Part shown: one piece after another, positions 7,608 to 16,529 of the stretch
How positions within the stretch are numbered: the stretch's first letter is position 1
Layout: every line of letters begins with the position of its first letter
DNA from: Actinoallomurus oryzae
GTDB lineage: Bacteria; Actinomycetota; Actinomycetes; Streptosporangiales; Streptosporangiaceae
NCBI RefSeq assembly: GCF_039541955.1
Contig: NZ_BAABHF010000034.1
Span: forward strand, 1 to 64,000
Direction of reading: 5' to 3'
DNA length: 64,000 nt
The notes under the pieces: generated by a model
What the model was told of the DNA's origin: nothing
What the model saw: only the letters and a program-made list of their open reading frames with translations
Database searches by the model: none
Program-made: the position numbers and the translations under genes

Positions 7608-8102
7608 GTGTCCGCACGTGGCGTTTTCTACGTCCACTCAGCGCCGCCTGCGCTGTGCCCTCACATCGAGTGGGCCGCCGCAGGCGTTCTCGGTGTGCCC
7701 GTCTCACTGCCGTGGAGCGATCAGCCCGCGGCTCCAGGGACGATGCGCACCGAGCTGTGCTGGGAAGGTCGCCCCGGCACAGCCGCCGGCATCGTGTCGG
7801 CGCTGCGCGACTGGCGCCTGCTGCGCTTCGAGGTGACCGAGGACGCCACGCCCGGATGCGACGGCGTCCGCTACAGCGTGACGCCCTCCCTCGGCGCCTT
7901 CACCGCCGTGATCGGCGCGAACGGCGACGTCCACGTGCCCGAAGACCGCCTGCGCGCGGCGATGGCCAACGCCATGGCGGGCAAGGCGACCTTCGAGCAC
8001 GAGGTCGACCGGCTCCTCGGCAAGCCGTGGGACGACGAGCTGGAGCCGTTTCGCCGCGCCGGCGACGGAGCCCCGGTCCGCTGGCTGCACGCCGCCGGCT
8101 GA
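7608..8102 (+). CDS. DUF3145 family protein
   Basis: The 164-residue soluble protein begins MSARGVFYVHSAPPALCPHIEW, which is characteristic of the actinobacterial DUF3145 family, and matches the family length. The GTG at 7608 is chosen because AGGAGG lies five bases upstream and an upstream extension would be uncharacteristic. In Streptomyces the equivalent gene also sits next to the end of the fab operon, as here, where it converges on accD. Function unknown. No catalytic motif is obvious. Confidence 0.85.
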   Translation: MSARGVFYVHSAPPALCPHIEWAAAGVLGVPVSLPWSDQPAAPGTMRTELCWEGRPGTAAGIVSALRDWRLLRFEVTEDATPGCDGVRYSVTPSLGAFTAVIGANGDVHVPEDRLRAAMANAMAGKATFEHEVDRLLGKPWDDELEPFRRAGDGAPVRWLHAAG

Positions 8103-8368
8103 TCACGTACGAAGCCGGGTGACCGGACCGGAGCGGCCGACCGTCGGGCCGCGCCGGCCGGAGTCCGCCCGGCGCCCGCCGGCCCATCCGGTGGGAGACG
8201 GCCGTCCCCCGCGGGGAGCGACACGGGGACGCGCCGCCGTACGGGCGCGGCCCGGCGCCTCGGCGACACGAGACCGGCCGGGCGGCACCGACGTCGCCGG
8301 TACCGCCCTTTCCGGGAGGTACCGAGGGTCAGTTGATCGGTCACGGCCGTACGGGCCAGGAACCCGAG

Positions 8369-8400
8369 ACGCCCCGTCCAGGACGGCCTGGACGGGGCGT
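8369..8400. terminator. Bidirectional terminator hairpin between DUF3145 and accD
   Basis: A perfect 14-bp inverted repeat, ACGCCCCGTCCAGG with a 4-nt loop and CCTGGACGGGGCGT, lies 39 bp past the accD stop and 266 bp past the DUF3145 stop, where the two genes converge. There is no U-tract, as is common for actinobacterial terminators. The rest of 8103-8439 shows no gene. Confidence 0.75.
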
Positions 8401-8439
8401 GCCGTATGTGGGGTCTCCGGGCGGTGCCCGGATCCACTG

Positions 8440-9906
8440 CTACAGAGGGATGTTGCCGTGTGCGCCGCGGGCCGGGGTGGCCTCGGCGATCGCCTGCGCG
8501 ATGGCGCGGCGGGTCTTCGCGGGCTCGATGACCTCGTCGATGACGCCGATGTTCTGCGCCCGGTCGAGGCCGCCGACGATCTTCTCGTGTTCGGCCGCGA
8601 GCTGCTCTTCCAGCGCGTGGCGCTCCTCCTCCGGCACGGCGGCCAGCTTGCGCCGGTGCAGGATGCGGACCGCGGCGACCGAGCCCATCACCGCGACCTC
8701 GGCGGTCGGCCAGGCGAAGACGCGCGTCGCGCCCAGGGCGCGGGAGTTCATCGCGATGTACGCGCCGCCGTACAGCTTGCGGGTCACCAGCGTCACCCGG
8801 GGCACGACCGCCTCGGCGAACGCGTGCAGGAGCTTGGCCCCTCGCCGTACGACGCCGTCGTGCTCCTGGCCCACGCCCGGCAGGTAGCCGGGGACGTCGA
8901 CCACCATGATGAGCGGCACCCCGAACGCGTCGCACATCCGGACGAACCGCGCCGCCTTCTCCGCCGACGTCGCGTCCAGGCAGCCGCCCAGCCGCATCGG
9001 GTTGTTGGCGATGACCCCGACCGTACGGCCGCCGAGACGGCCCAGCGTGGTCGTGATGTTCGGCGCCCACTTGGGGTGCAGCTCGATCGACTCCGACCCC
9101 TCGTCGAGCAGCCGGGTCACGATCGGCTTGACGTTGTAGGCACGCCGGGGGTTGTCCGGCAGGATGCCGCCCAGGTCGACCTCGTCCACCTCTTCGGGCC
9201 GCAGCCGACCCTGGTGGCCGAGCAGCGCCGCGACCCGCCGGGCCCTGAGCAGGGCCTCGGTGTCGGTCTTGGTCACGATGTGCACGACACCGCTGCGCTT
9301 GCTGTGCGGCTCGGGACCGCCCAGCGCCGCCATGTCGACGTCCTCGCCGGTGACCGAGCGGACGACGTCCGGGCCGGTCACGAAGATGCGGCCGCCCTCG
9401 GACAGGATGACGATGTCGGTCAGCGCCGGGCCGTACGCCGCACCGCCGGCCGCGGCGCCGAGCACGACCGAGATCTGCGGCACCACGCCGGAGGCGTGGG
9501 TCATCGCGGCGAAGATCCGGCCGACGCCGTGGAGCGACTCGACGCCCTCGGCGATGCGGGCACCGCCGGAGTGCCACAGGCCGATGATCGGCAGACGCTC
9601 GCGCACCGCGTGGTCGTACGCGTGCACGATGTGCTCACAGCCCGCCGCGCCCAGGGCGCCGCCCTGGACGCGCGGGTCGCTGGCGAAGGCCGCGACGGGC
9701 ATGCCCTCGATCCGGCCGACGCCCGCGATGGCGCCGCTGTCGTCCTCTTCGGTGAGGAGCCGCAGCGACCCCTCGTCGAAGAGCGCTTCGAGCCGGACGC
9801 GCGGGTCCCGGGGGTCCGGCGCGGCCTCGGCCTCGAGCTCGGCCTCGGCCTGCTGGGGGATCTCGTCGGCCGCCGGAGCGGGGGTACGACTGTCGACAAC
9901 GGTCAC
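8440..9906 (-). CDS. accD: Acyl-CoA (acetyl/propionyl-CoA) carboxylase, carboxyltransferase beta chain
   Basis: The 488-residue protein has the two crotonase-like carboxyltransferase halves. The N-half carries the acyl-CoA site with VLGAAAGGAAYGPALTDIVI. The C-half carries VPGYLPGVGQEHDGVVRRGAKLLHAF and RKLYGGAYIAMNSR, typical of actinobacterial AccD/PccB. It transfers carboxyl from biotin to acetyl- or propionyl-CoA, supplying malonyl-CoA. Its ATG overlaps the fabF stop (ATGA). This last-gene position matches mycobacterial accD6 at the end of the FAS-II operon. The N-terminal 30 residues are an acidic low-complexity tail (Ala/Glu-rich). Confidence 0.93.
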   Translation of the reverse strand: MTVVDSRTPAPAADEIPQQAEAELEAEAAPDPRDPRVRLEALFDEGSLRLLTEEDDSGAIAGVGRIEGMPVAAFASDPRVQGGALGAAGCEHIVHAYDHAVRERLPIIGLWHSGGARIAEGVESLHGVGRIFAAMTHASGVVPQISVVLGAAAGGAAYGPALTDIVILSEGGRIFVTGPDVVRSVTGEDVDMAALGGPEPHSKRSGVVHIVTKTDTEALLRARRVAALLGHQGRLRPEEVDEVDLGGILPDNPRRAYNVKPIVTRLLDEGSESIELHPKWAPNITTTLGRLGGRTVGVIANNPMRLGGCLDATSAEKAARFVRMCDAFGVPLIMVVDVPGYLPGVGQEHDGVVRRGAKLLHAFAEAVVPRVTLVTRKLYGGAYIAMNSRALGATRVFAWPTAEVAVMGSVAAVRILHRRKLAAVPEEERHALEEQLAAEHEKIVGGLDRAQNIGVIDEVIEPAKTRRAIAQAIAEATPARGAHGNIPL

Positions 9907-11165
9907 GACTCATGCCTCCTAAAGGCGACGCACACGTTGTGGCCACCGAAGCCGAACGAGTTGTTCAGTGCCGCGGCGGGGCCGCCGGGCAGCTTCCTCG
10001 GCTCGCCCTGGGCGATGTCGAGGTCGACTTCGTCGTCGAGATCGTCGATGTTGATGGTCGGCGGGACCAGGCCCTCGCGCAGCGCGAGCAGCGTGGCGAT
10101 CGACTCCACCGCGCCGGTGCCACCGAGCAGGTGCCCGGTCATCGACTTGGTGCTCGTCACGATGATCTGCCCGGCCGCGTCGCCGAGCGCCTTCTTGATC
10201 GCCTTGATCTCACCGACGTCGCCGATCGGGGTGGACGTGCCGTGTGCGTTGATGTGGACGATGTCTCCTGGTTCAAGACCCGCGTCGGCCAGCGCGCGCT
10301 TCATGGCCTTGGACATGCCGTCAGCGTCGTTCTGCACGATGTCGTTGGCGTCGGCGGAGTACCCGACGCCGGCGGCGACGCCGTGGATCCGCGCGCCGCG
10401 CGCACGGGCGTGCTCCTCGGACTCGAGGATGACGATGCCCGAGCCCTCGCCGAGCACGAAACCGTCGCGGTTCTTGTCGTAGGGCCGCGACGCGCGCTCC
10501 GGCTCGTCGTTACGCGTCGACATGGCGCGCATCGACGCGAACGCGGCGAGGTTGAGCTGGTGGATGGCCGCCTCGGTGCCACCCGCGATGACGATGTCGG
10601 CACGGCCGGAGCGGATCATGTCGATGCCGTAGCCGATGGCCTCGGCGCTGGAGGCGCACGCGCTCGCCAGCGCGTGCGCGCCCGCACGGGCGCCGAACTC
10701 GATGCTCACCTGGCCGGCGGCGCCGTTGGGCATCAGCATCGGCACGGCGAACGGCGAGACGCGCTTCCAGCCCTTCTCCCGCAGCGTGTCGTAGTTGTCG
10801 AGGGTGGTGATGATCCCCCCGATGCCGCTGGAGACGACCGCGCCGAGCCGGTCGCCGTCGACCCGGAAGCCCTCCGCCGACTCCTCGTCACCGAACGCGA
10901 GGCCGGCGTCGCGCCAGGCCTCGTGCGCGGCAATGAGAGCGAACTGCTGGCACCGGTCGAGACGGCGCAGCCGGTGCCTGGGCAGGACCTCCGACGGCTC
11001 CACCGCGATCCTCGCGGCGATCCTCACCGGCAGGTCCTTGGCCCAGTCCGCCTCGATCGGCTTGACGCCGGAACGGCCCGCGAGCAGAGCGGACCAGGTC
11101 GACGCCACGTCGCCGCCGAGTGGCGTGGTCGCGCCCAGTCCGGTCACGACGACGGAGGTACTCAT
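9903..11165 (-). CDS. fabF: Beta-ketoacyl-[ACP] synthase II
   Basis: The 420-residue thiolase-fold condensing enzyme has the Cys-His-His triad: Cys170 in SACASSAEA, His308 in NAHGTSTP and His345 in TGHLLGGTGA. It elongates acyl-ACP with malonyl-ACP in type II fatty acid synthesis. It lies 44 bp downstream of acpP and overlaps accD by 4 nt, so it is within one operon. Length and motifs are normal. Confidence 0.96.
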   Translation of the reverse strand: MSTSVVVTGLGATTPLGGDVASTWSALLAGRSGVKPIEADWAKDLPVRIAARIAVEPSEVLPRHRLRRLDRCQQFALIAAHEAWRDAGLAFGDEESAEGFRVDGDRLGAVVSSGIGGIITTLDNYDTLREKGWKRVSPFAVPMLMPNGAAGQVSIEFGARAGAHALASACASSAEAIGYGIDMIRSGRADIVIAGGTEAAIHQLNLAAFASMRAMSTRNDEPERASRPYDKNRDGFVLGEGSGIVILESEEHARARGARIHGVAAGVGYSADANDIVQNDADGMSKAMKRALADAGLEPGDIVHINAHGTSTPIGDVGEIKAIKKALGDAAGQIIVTSTKSMTGHLLGGTGAVESIATLLALREGLVPPTINIDDLDDEVDLDIAQGEPRKLPGGPAAALNNSFGFGGHNVCVAFRRHES

Positions 11166-11209
11166 TCGGTCACGCTCTCCTTTGATGTTCTCGTCGCTGG
11201 ACGTGTCTT

Positions 11210-11461
11210 TCAGGCCGCGTCCTTGCCCTGCACGTAGACGACGACGTCCTTGACGGTCTTGAGGTTCTTCAGCTCGTCGTCGGGGATCTCGACGCCGAAC
11301 TCGTCCTGCGCGGCGACGGCGATCTCCACCATCGACAGCGAGTCGATGTCGAGGTCGTCCACGAACGACTTGTCGGGGGTGACGTCGGACGCCGGCACAC
11401 CGGCGATCTCCTCGATGATCTTGCCGAGGCCCTTGAGGATCTCCTGGTCGGACAGTGCCAT
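11210..11461 (-). CDS. acpP: Acyl carrier protein
   Basis: The 83-residue acidic four-helix protein carries the phosphopantetheine attachment Ser41 in DIDSLSMVEI. It carries acyl intermediates between FabD, FabH and FabF, its immediate neighbours. The ATG is preceded by GAGGAGT, and it lies 54 bp downstream of fabH. Confidence 0.97.
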   Translation of the reverse strand: MALSDQEILKGLGKIIEEIAGVPASDVTPDKSFVDDLDIDSLSMVEIAVAAQDEFGVEIPDDELKNLKTVKDVVVYVQGKDAA

Positions 11462-11515
11462 GGTGCTATTACTCCTCTGAATCGGGTTGTACTGAAGGTG
11501 GGTGAGGAACGGGGG

Positions 11516-12481
11516 TTACGGGATGTCGACGACCTGAGCCGCGTACGTCATCCCGGCGCCGAAGCCCATCAGCAGGGCGGGACCGCCGGAGGGCACGTCG
11601 CCGCGCTCGATGAGCCGGGAGAGAGCGAGCGGGATCGAGGCGGCCGAGGTGTTGCCGGCCTCCACGATGTCGTCGGCGACGACCGCGTTGTCCGCCTTGA
11701 GCTTGCGCGCGATCGCCTCGACGATGCGCAGGTTGGCCTGGTGGGGCACGAACGCCGCCAGCTCCGACGGGTCGACGCCGGCGCGGTCGCACGCTTCCCT
11801 GGCCACCTTGTGAAGATACGTGGTGGTCCACCGGAACACGCTCTGTCCCTCCTGGTAGAGGAAGCTGTTCCGGTCCTTGATGTAGATCCGCTCGGCCATG
11901 TCGCCGGCGCTGCCCCACACGACCGGCCCGACCGACGTCTCCTCGGACGGCCCGACGACCGCCGCGCCCGAGCCGTCGGCGAAGATGATGCAGGTGGAAC
12001 GGTCCGTCCAGTCCACCCACTGGGAGAGCTTCTCCGCGCCGACCACGAGCACGTTGCGCGCCGAACCGGCGCGGATCGCGTCGGAGGCGTTGGACAGGGC
12101 GTAGCAGAAGCCCGCGCAGGCGGCGTTGACGTCGTACGCGCCCGGCGCGACGATGCCCAGACGGCTGGCGACCTGTGCCGACGCGTTGGGGATCTGCGCC
12201 TCCTGGGTGCAGGTGGCGACGATGACCAGGTCGATGTCGGCCGGGGACAGACCGCTGTTGGCGAGGGCTTTGCCGCCCGCCTGCACCCCCATGTCGACCA
12301 CCGACTCGTCGGGACCGGCGATGCGCCGCTGCTTGATGCCGACCCGGCTCTGGATCCATTCGTCGTTGGTGTCGACGGTCTTGGCGATGTCGTCGTTGGT
12401 GACGACGTTGGACGGCTGGTAGTGGCCGAACGCGAGGATGCGCGCCCCGGGGGCGCCGGTACGGAGCTGGAAGGACGTCAC
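11516..12481 (-). CDS. fabH: Beta-ketoacyl-[ACP] synthase III
   Basis: The 321-residue initiating condensing enzyme has the Cys-His-Asn triad: Cys122 in NAACAGFCYAL, His247 in VPHQANLRI and Asn277 in AGNTSAAS. It condenses an acyl-CoA primer with malonyl-ACP. Its ATG overlaps the fabD stop as ATGA. The primer preference (branched or straight) cannot be read from these motifs. Confidence 0.96.
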   Translation of the reverse strand: MTSFQLRTGAPGARILAFGHYQPSNVVTNDDIAKTVDTNDEWIQSRVGIKQRRIAGPDESVVDMGVQAGGKALANSGLSPADIDLVIVATCTQEAQIPNASAQVASRLGIVAPGAYDVNAACAGFCYALSNASDAIRAGSARNVLVVGAEKLSQWVDWTDRSTCIIFADGSGAAVVGPSEETSVGPVVWGSAGDMAERIYIKDRNSFLYQEGQSVFRWTTTYLHKVAREACDRAGVDPSELAAFVPHQANLRIVEAIARKLKADNAVVADDIVEAGNTSAASIPLALSRLIERGDVPSGGPALLMGFGAGMTYAAQVVDIP

Positions 12482-13407
12482 GCGTTCTCCAATGTGTCGT
12501 CACTGGGGCTGGCCTCGGCCAGGATGCGAGCCTGGTCGAGTTTGTCCGGCGTCTTGAGCGCGACCACCTCGACCCCCGGCAGCGCACGGCGAGCGATACC
12601 GGCGAGAGTGCCGGCCGGCGGAAGCTCGATGATGGCCGTGACGCCGAGGTCCGTCATCGTCTCCATGCAGGAGTCCCAGCGCACCGGGTTGCTGACCTGC
12701 TCGGCGAGACGGGCGACGAAGTCTTCTCCACGCCCCACGACGGCGCCGTCGCGGTTGGACAGCACCTGTATACCCGGGTCCGCCACGGGCATGCCCGGCG
12801 TGATGCGCTGGAGCGTGTCGACCGCCGGCCGCATGTGCACGGTGTGGAACGCGCCCGCCACCTGGAGGCTGCGCAACCGTGCCCCGGACGGCGGCCGGTC
12901 CTTCAGCGCGGCGAGCTGCTCCATCGTGCCGGCGGCGACGACCTGCCCGGCGCCGTTCATGTTCGCCGGCGTGAGGCCGTGTTCTTTCAGGACCGTCTGT
13001 ACCTCGCCCGGGTCGCCGCCGAGCACCGCGGTCATGCCGGTCTCGGTGACGGTCGCCGCCTCGGCCATGGCCCGGCCGCGCTCACGCGCGAGAACGAGCG
13101 CCGCCTCGGGGGAGATGACGCCGGCCATCGCGGCCGCGGCCAGCTCACCCACACTGTGCCCCGCCACGAGGCCGGGCTTGACGTCGAGCACCTCGTACGC
13201 GATGAGAGCGGCGCTGACGAGCAGCGGCTGCGCGACGGCGGTGTCGCGGATCTCGTCGGCGTCGGCGGTCGTCCCGTAGCGGATCAGGTCGAGCCCGGTG
13301 ACGGCCGACCACCAGGTGAGGCGTTCGGTCACCCCCGGGAGCTCGAGCCAGGCCTCGAGGAATCCGGGTGTCTGGGCGCCCTGCCCGGGCGCGGTGATGG
13401 CGAGCAC
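12478..13407 (-). CDS. fabD: Malonyl-CoA:ACP transacylase
   Basis: The 309-residue protein begins MLAITAPGQGAQTPGF, with the substrate-binding GQGAQ loop. The catalytic Ser85 lies in VAGHSVGELA, and the partner His188 in AGAFHTVHM. It loads malonyl units on AcpP. The GTG at 13407 is chosen because the conserved strand then starts the protein. An ATG at 13416 would add three residues. First gene of the fabD-fabH-acpP-fabF-accD operon. Confidence 0.95.
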   Translation of the reverse strand: MLAITAPGQGAQTPGFLEAWLELPGVTERLTWWSAVTGLDLIRYGTTADADEIRDTAVAQPLLVSAALIAYEVLDVKPGLVAGHSVGELAAAAMAGVISPEAALVLARERGRAMAEAATVTETGMTAVLGGDPGEVQTVLKEHGLTPANMNGAGQVVAAGTMEQLAALKDRPPSGARLRSLQVAGAFHTVHMRPAVDTLQRITPGMPVADPGIQVLSNRDGAVVGRGEDFVARLAEQVSNPVRWDSCMETMTDLGVTAIIELPPAGTLAGIARRALPGVEVVALKTPDKLDQARILAEASPSDDTLENA

Positions 13408-13487
13408 GCATCCCACAGTGCCTCGTGGGGATGCGCCGTGTTCATGCGGTGAGGTACGAAGTTGGGGCGGCCCGCCTTGTGAGGGTC

Positions 13488-14663
13488 CTACAAGTTGGCC
13501 GGACGCGACATGAAGCGGCCGAGCACGAGTGCGATGCGCAGCGTGAAGGCGGCGCGGCCGTCGGCGGGTACGTATCCGGTCAGCTCCGTGACGCGTCTGA
13601 GCCGGTAGCGGACGGTGTTGGGGTGGACGAACAGGAGCCGCGCGGTGGCCTCCAGCGACGAGCCCTGCTCCAGATAGGTCGTCAGCGTGTCCAGCAGCGG
13701 GGCGCCGGCGTCGCGCAGCGGTTCGTAGACCTCCTCCACAAGAAACGCCCGCGCGTCATCGTCGCCGTCGAGGGCGCGCTCGGCCAGCAGCGCGCCGGCG
13801 AGCACCGGCCGGGGCGCGTCCGGCCAGCCGGCCACGGCCTGCAGCCCGGCGAGCGCGGCGCGCGCCGATCCGGTGGCGGCGTACAGGTCCTCCACCCGCG
13901 GGCCGACGACGACCGGGCCCGCGCCGAACTTGGAGGTGAACGGCTTGGCCGCGGCGAGCGGATCGTCCTCCACGCCACCGACGATGATGATGAGGCGGCT
14001 GCCCTGGACCCCGGCGAGCACGTCGACGCGCGCGCGGCGCGACGCGATGCGGATGTCGTCGATGATGGCCTCGGGCTCGTCGTCGGGCGTGTGCCCGGCC
14101 ATGACGGCCACCGAGGTCGAGGCCCAGCCGAGCGCGGCCGCCCAGGAGTGCAGCGACTCGTCGACCTCGCCGCGCAGCAGGGCGTCGACGATGAGCGCCT
14201 CGAGCCGCGCGTCCCACGCGCCGCGCGTCTCGGCCGCCCGCGCGTAGACCTGCGCGGCGCCGAAGGCGACCTCGCGGGTGTAACGGAGGATCGCCTCGCG
14301 CAGCTGGGTCTCGCCGCCCGGCGCGGCGAGCTTGTTCACCTGCGCCTCGACCACGTCGATGACGACGCGCACGATCTCGACGGTCTGCTGGAGGCGTACG
14401 GCGCGCATCAGCTCGCGGGGCGCCGTGCCGAAGACCTCGCCCGCGATGGCCGGCCGGATCTTCTCCTCGTGCTTGAACCACTCGACGAACCCGGCGATGC
14501 CCGCCTGGGCCACCAGGCCGACCCACGAGCGGTACTCCGCCGACATCGCGCGGAACCACGGCAGGCGTTCTTCCATGCTGGCCGTGGCGGCGGTGCCGAG
14601 CGATCCCATGGCCTGCTCGAGCCGCTCGGTCGTCTCTTCGCGGATGTCGCCGTCGTTCTTCAC
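13488..14663 (-). CDS. fasR: PucR/CdaR-type transcriptional regulator of the fab operon (FasR-like)
   Basis: The 391-residue protein has an N-terminal helical sensing region, a middle GGDEF-like/CdaR region and a C-terminal PucR helix-turn-helix (around 345-370, EATARLLFVHPNTVRYRLRRVTELTG). In Streptomyces the corresponding gene upstream of fabD (FasR) activates fabDHPF transcription. The position and strand are the same here, with 80 bp to fabD. The GTG at 14663 is favoured by GGGAGG nine bases upstream; a GTG at 14672 lies too close to that site. The identification rests on family and synteny. Confidence 0.85.
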   Translation of the reverse strand: MKNDGDIREETTERLEQAMGSLGTAATASMEERLPWFRAMSAEYRSWVGLVAQAGIAGFVEWFKHEEKIRPAIAGEVFGTAPRELMRAVRLQQTVEIVRVVIDVVEAQVNKLAAPGGETQLREAILRYTREVAFGAAQVYARAAETRGAWDARLEALIVDALLRGEVDESLHSWAAALGWASTSVAVMAGHTPDDEPEAIIDDIRIASRRARVDVLAGVQGSRLIIIVGGVEDDPLAAAKPFTSKFGAGPVVVGPRVEDLYAATGSARAALAGLQAVAGWPDAPRPVLAGALLAERALDGDDDARAFLVEEVYEPLRDAGAPLLDTLTTYLEQGSSLEATARLLFVHPNTVRYRLRRVTELTGYVPADGRAAFTLRIALVLGRFMSRPANL

Positions 14664-14793
14664 ATTCTCCACCCTCCCACCCCCGGCCGGCGGATGAGAG
14701 CATCGGCGGGGGCCGTGCACGTCGCCGCCGGCGGCGGTACGTCACCTGTGACGGTAACCGCCTTTGGTTGTGGAAGTGCCGGGAAGGTCCTGG

Positions 14794-15717
14794 TCAACGC
14801 GTCACATCGCCGACGCGGCCGAGGGCGATGAGAGCCAGATTGCGCAGCGCGGCGCCGCCGGGCCGGAGGTAGTCGCTGTGCCCGCCGTCCCCCGCCGCGA
14901 ACCGCCGGGCGCCGAATCCCGCCGCGACCGGGTCCGCGCCGAAGCCGACGCCGAGCACCCGGACGTTCGGCGTGTACCGCATCCAGTCGGCCGAGGCGCG
15001 TCCCGCCCACAGCCGCGCACGCGTGTGCAGCCCGGCCGCTGAGGAGACGGTCATCCCCGGGCTGCCGAACACGGCGATGTCGGTCGCGGCGAGGTCCTTC
15101 GCGGCGCGCCCGCAGACCACCGTGCCGTAGCTGTGACACAGCAGCGCGACGCCGGCGCCGCGGGCGTTCAGCCATGAGACCAGCGGCCGGAGCGCCCGGG
15201 CGCCCTGGTCGGCGTGGCCGGTGGTGAGCACGGCGGGGCTGATGGTGGCCGGGGCCGGGTACCCGAGCCAGGCGATGACGGCCAGCCGCGCGCCCGGGGA
15301 CAGGCGTTCGGCCTCGGCGTACAGGGCTCGGGCGCCCCCGCCGGGCGACGCGGTCCCCCGGGAGTCGAAGGTGGCCGGAGTCGTGTCCGCGCCGGGCACG
15401 AGCACGGCGACACGCCGCGCGGTCGCCAGGTCGCCGATCACCTCGACCGCCCGGCCGCGCGGGTCGAAGTCGAGGAACGTACGGCCGGGCGCGGCGAGGG
15501 CGCGCAGGCGCTGCGACGTGCGCGGGTCCTCGGTGCCGCGGGCGGCGCTCTCGATCGCCGCACGCTCGGCCGCGTACCGGGCGGTCAGCGCCTGGCCGGT
15601 CAGGGCGGGCAGGGGCCGCAGGGGCAGCGGCCGGGACGAGGCGTCGCCCGCCGCGGCGGTGCTGAGCGCGAGCGCGGCGCCCGTGAGTGCGAGCAGGGTC
15701 ACCCGTCCGGCCTTCAT
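14794..15717 (-). CDS. Secreted alpha/beta hydrolase, DUF1023 type
   Basis: The 307-residue protein has a signal peptide (MKAGR, a hydrophobic stretch LLALTGAALALSTAAAG, cleavage near residue 25-30). The hydrolase domain contains VAVLVPGADTTPATFD, VIAWLGYPAP and the nucleophile in LCHSYGTVV, with a late GGHSDYL, all features of DUF1023. The ATG at 15717 has GGAGGG seven bases upstream. It is separated from the downstream fasR gene by 130 bp and from the upstream regulator pair by 155 bp, so it is probably its own unit. Substrate unknown. Confidence 0.8.
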   Translation of the reverse strand: MKAGRVTLLALTGAALALSTAAAGDASSRPLPLRPLPALTGQALTARYAAERAAIESAARGTEDPRTSQRLRALAAPGRTFLDFDPRGRAVEVIGDLATARRVAVLVPGADTTPATFDSRGTASPGGGARALYAEAERLSPGARLAVIAWLGYPAPATISPAVLTTGHADQGARALRPLVSWLNARGAGVALLCHSYGTVVCGRAAKDLAATDIAVFGSPGMTVSSAAGLHTRARLWAGRASADWMRYTPNVRVLGVGFGADPVAAGFGARRFAAGDGGHSDYLRPGGAALRNLALIALGRVGDVTR

Positions 15718-15872
15718 TCCGGTCTCCCTCCGGTCCACGCCGTCCGGCCGGGGCGGCCGGACGGCGGGACAGGAAGTTACGGACGGGCGGCCGTGGTGCG
15801 CGTCCCTCCCGGGAGCGCATCCGCGCGTACCTCTCAGGTACGTCGTGGGAGTACGAGTGACCCGGGTTCGTG

Positions 15873-16529
15873 CTACCCGCCCGGGCGTACGAGGCCGGTC
15901 TCGTACGCGTAGACCACGGCCTGGGTGCGGTCGCGCAGGTCCAGCTTCATCAGGATGCGCCCGACGTGCGTCTTCACGGTCTGCTCGGCCACGACGAGCT
16001 CGGCGGCGATCTCGGCGTTGGACATGCCGCGCGCCACCAGGCCGAGCACCTCGCTCTCGCGTTCGGTGAGCCCTTCGGCGCGCCGGCCGTCCGGTCCCCG
16101 CGGCGCGCCCATGCGGGCGAACTCGGCGATGAGCCGGCGGGTCACCGCCGGGGCGAGCAGCGCGTCGCCCCTCGCGACGACGCGCACGGCCTCGGCCAGC
16201 TCACTGGCCGAGGCGTCCTTCAGCAGGAATCCGCTGGCGCCCGCGCGCAGCGCCTCGTACACGTAGTCGTCCAGGTCGAAGGTGGTCAGGACCAGCACCT
16301 TCGGCGCGTCCTCGCCCGCGGTGACGACCCGGGTGGCGGCCAGGCCGTCCATCACGGGCATGCGGACGTCCATCAGCACCACGTCGGGACGGAGCTCGGC
16401 CGCGCGCCTCACGGCCTCCTTCCCGTCGACCGCCTCGCCGACGACCTGGATGTCGGGCTGGGCGTTCAGCAGGATGGAGAAACCGGACCGGACCATGCCC
16501 TGGTCGTCGGCGATGAGCACACGAATCAC
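15873..16529 (-). CDS. NarL/LuxR-family response regulator
   Basis: The 218-residue protein has a receiver domain (1-120; acidic pocket ADDQ at 7-10, phospho-Asp54 in VVLMDVRMP, Lys in LLKDAS) and a LuxR-type helix-turn-helix (about 150-210, LTERESEVLGLVARGMSNAEIAAEL). Its ATG overlaps the stop of the histidine kinase gene (ATGA), so the two are a cognate pair. Targets are unknown. The inverted repeat before the kinase operon is one candidate site. Confidence 0.93.
   Translation of the reverse strand: MIRVLIADDQGMVRSGFSILLNAQPDIQVVGEAVDGKEAVRRAAELRPDVVLMDVRMPVMDGLAATRVVTAGEDAPKVLVLTTFDLDDYVYEALRAGASGFLLKDASASELAEAVRVVARGDALLAPAVTRRLIAEFARMGAPRGPDGRRAEGLTERESEVLGLVARGMSNAEIAAELVVAEQTVKTHVGRILMKLDLRDRTQAVVYAYETGLVRPGG

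Noticed and set aside
8119..10482. Plus-strand frame of about 787 codons antisense to accD and fabF
   Set aside because: It covers the reverse of clearly conserved accD and fabF sequences and shows no domain of its own.
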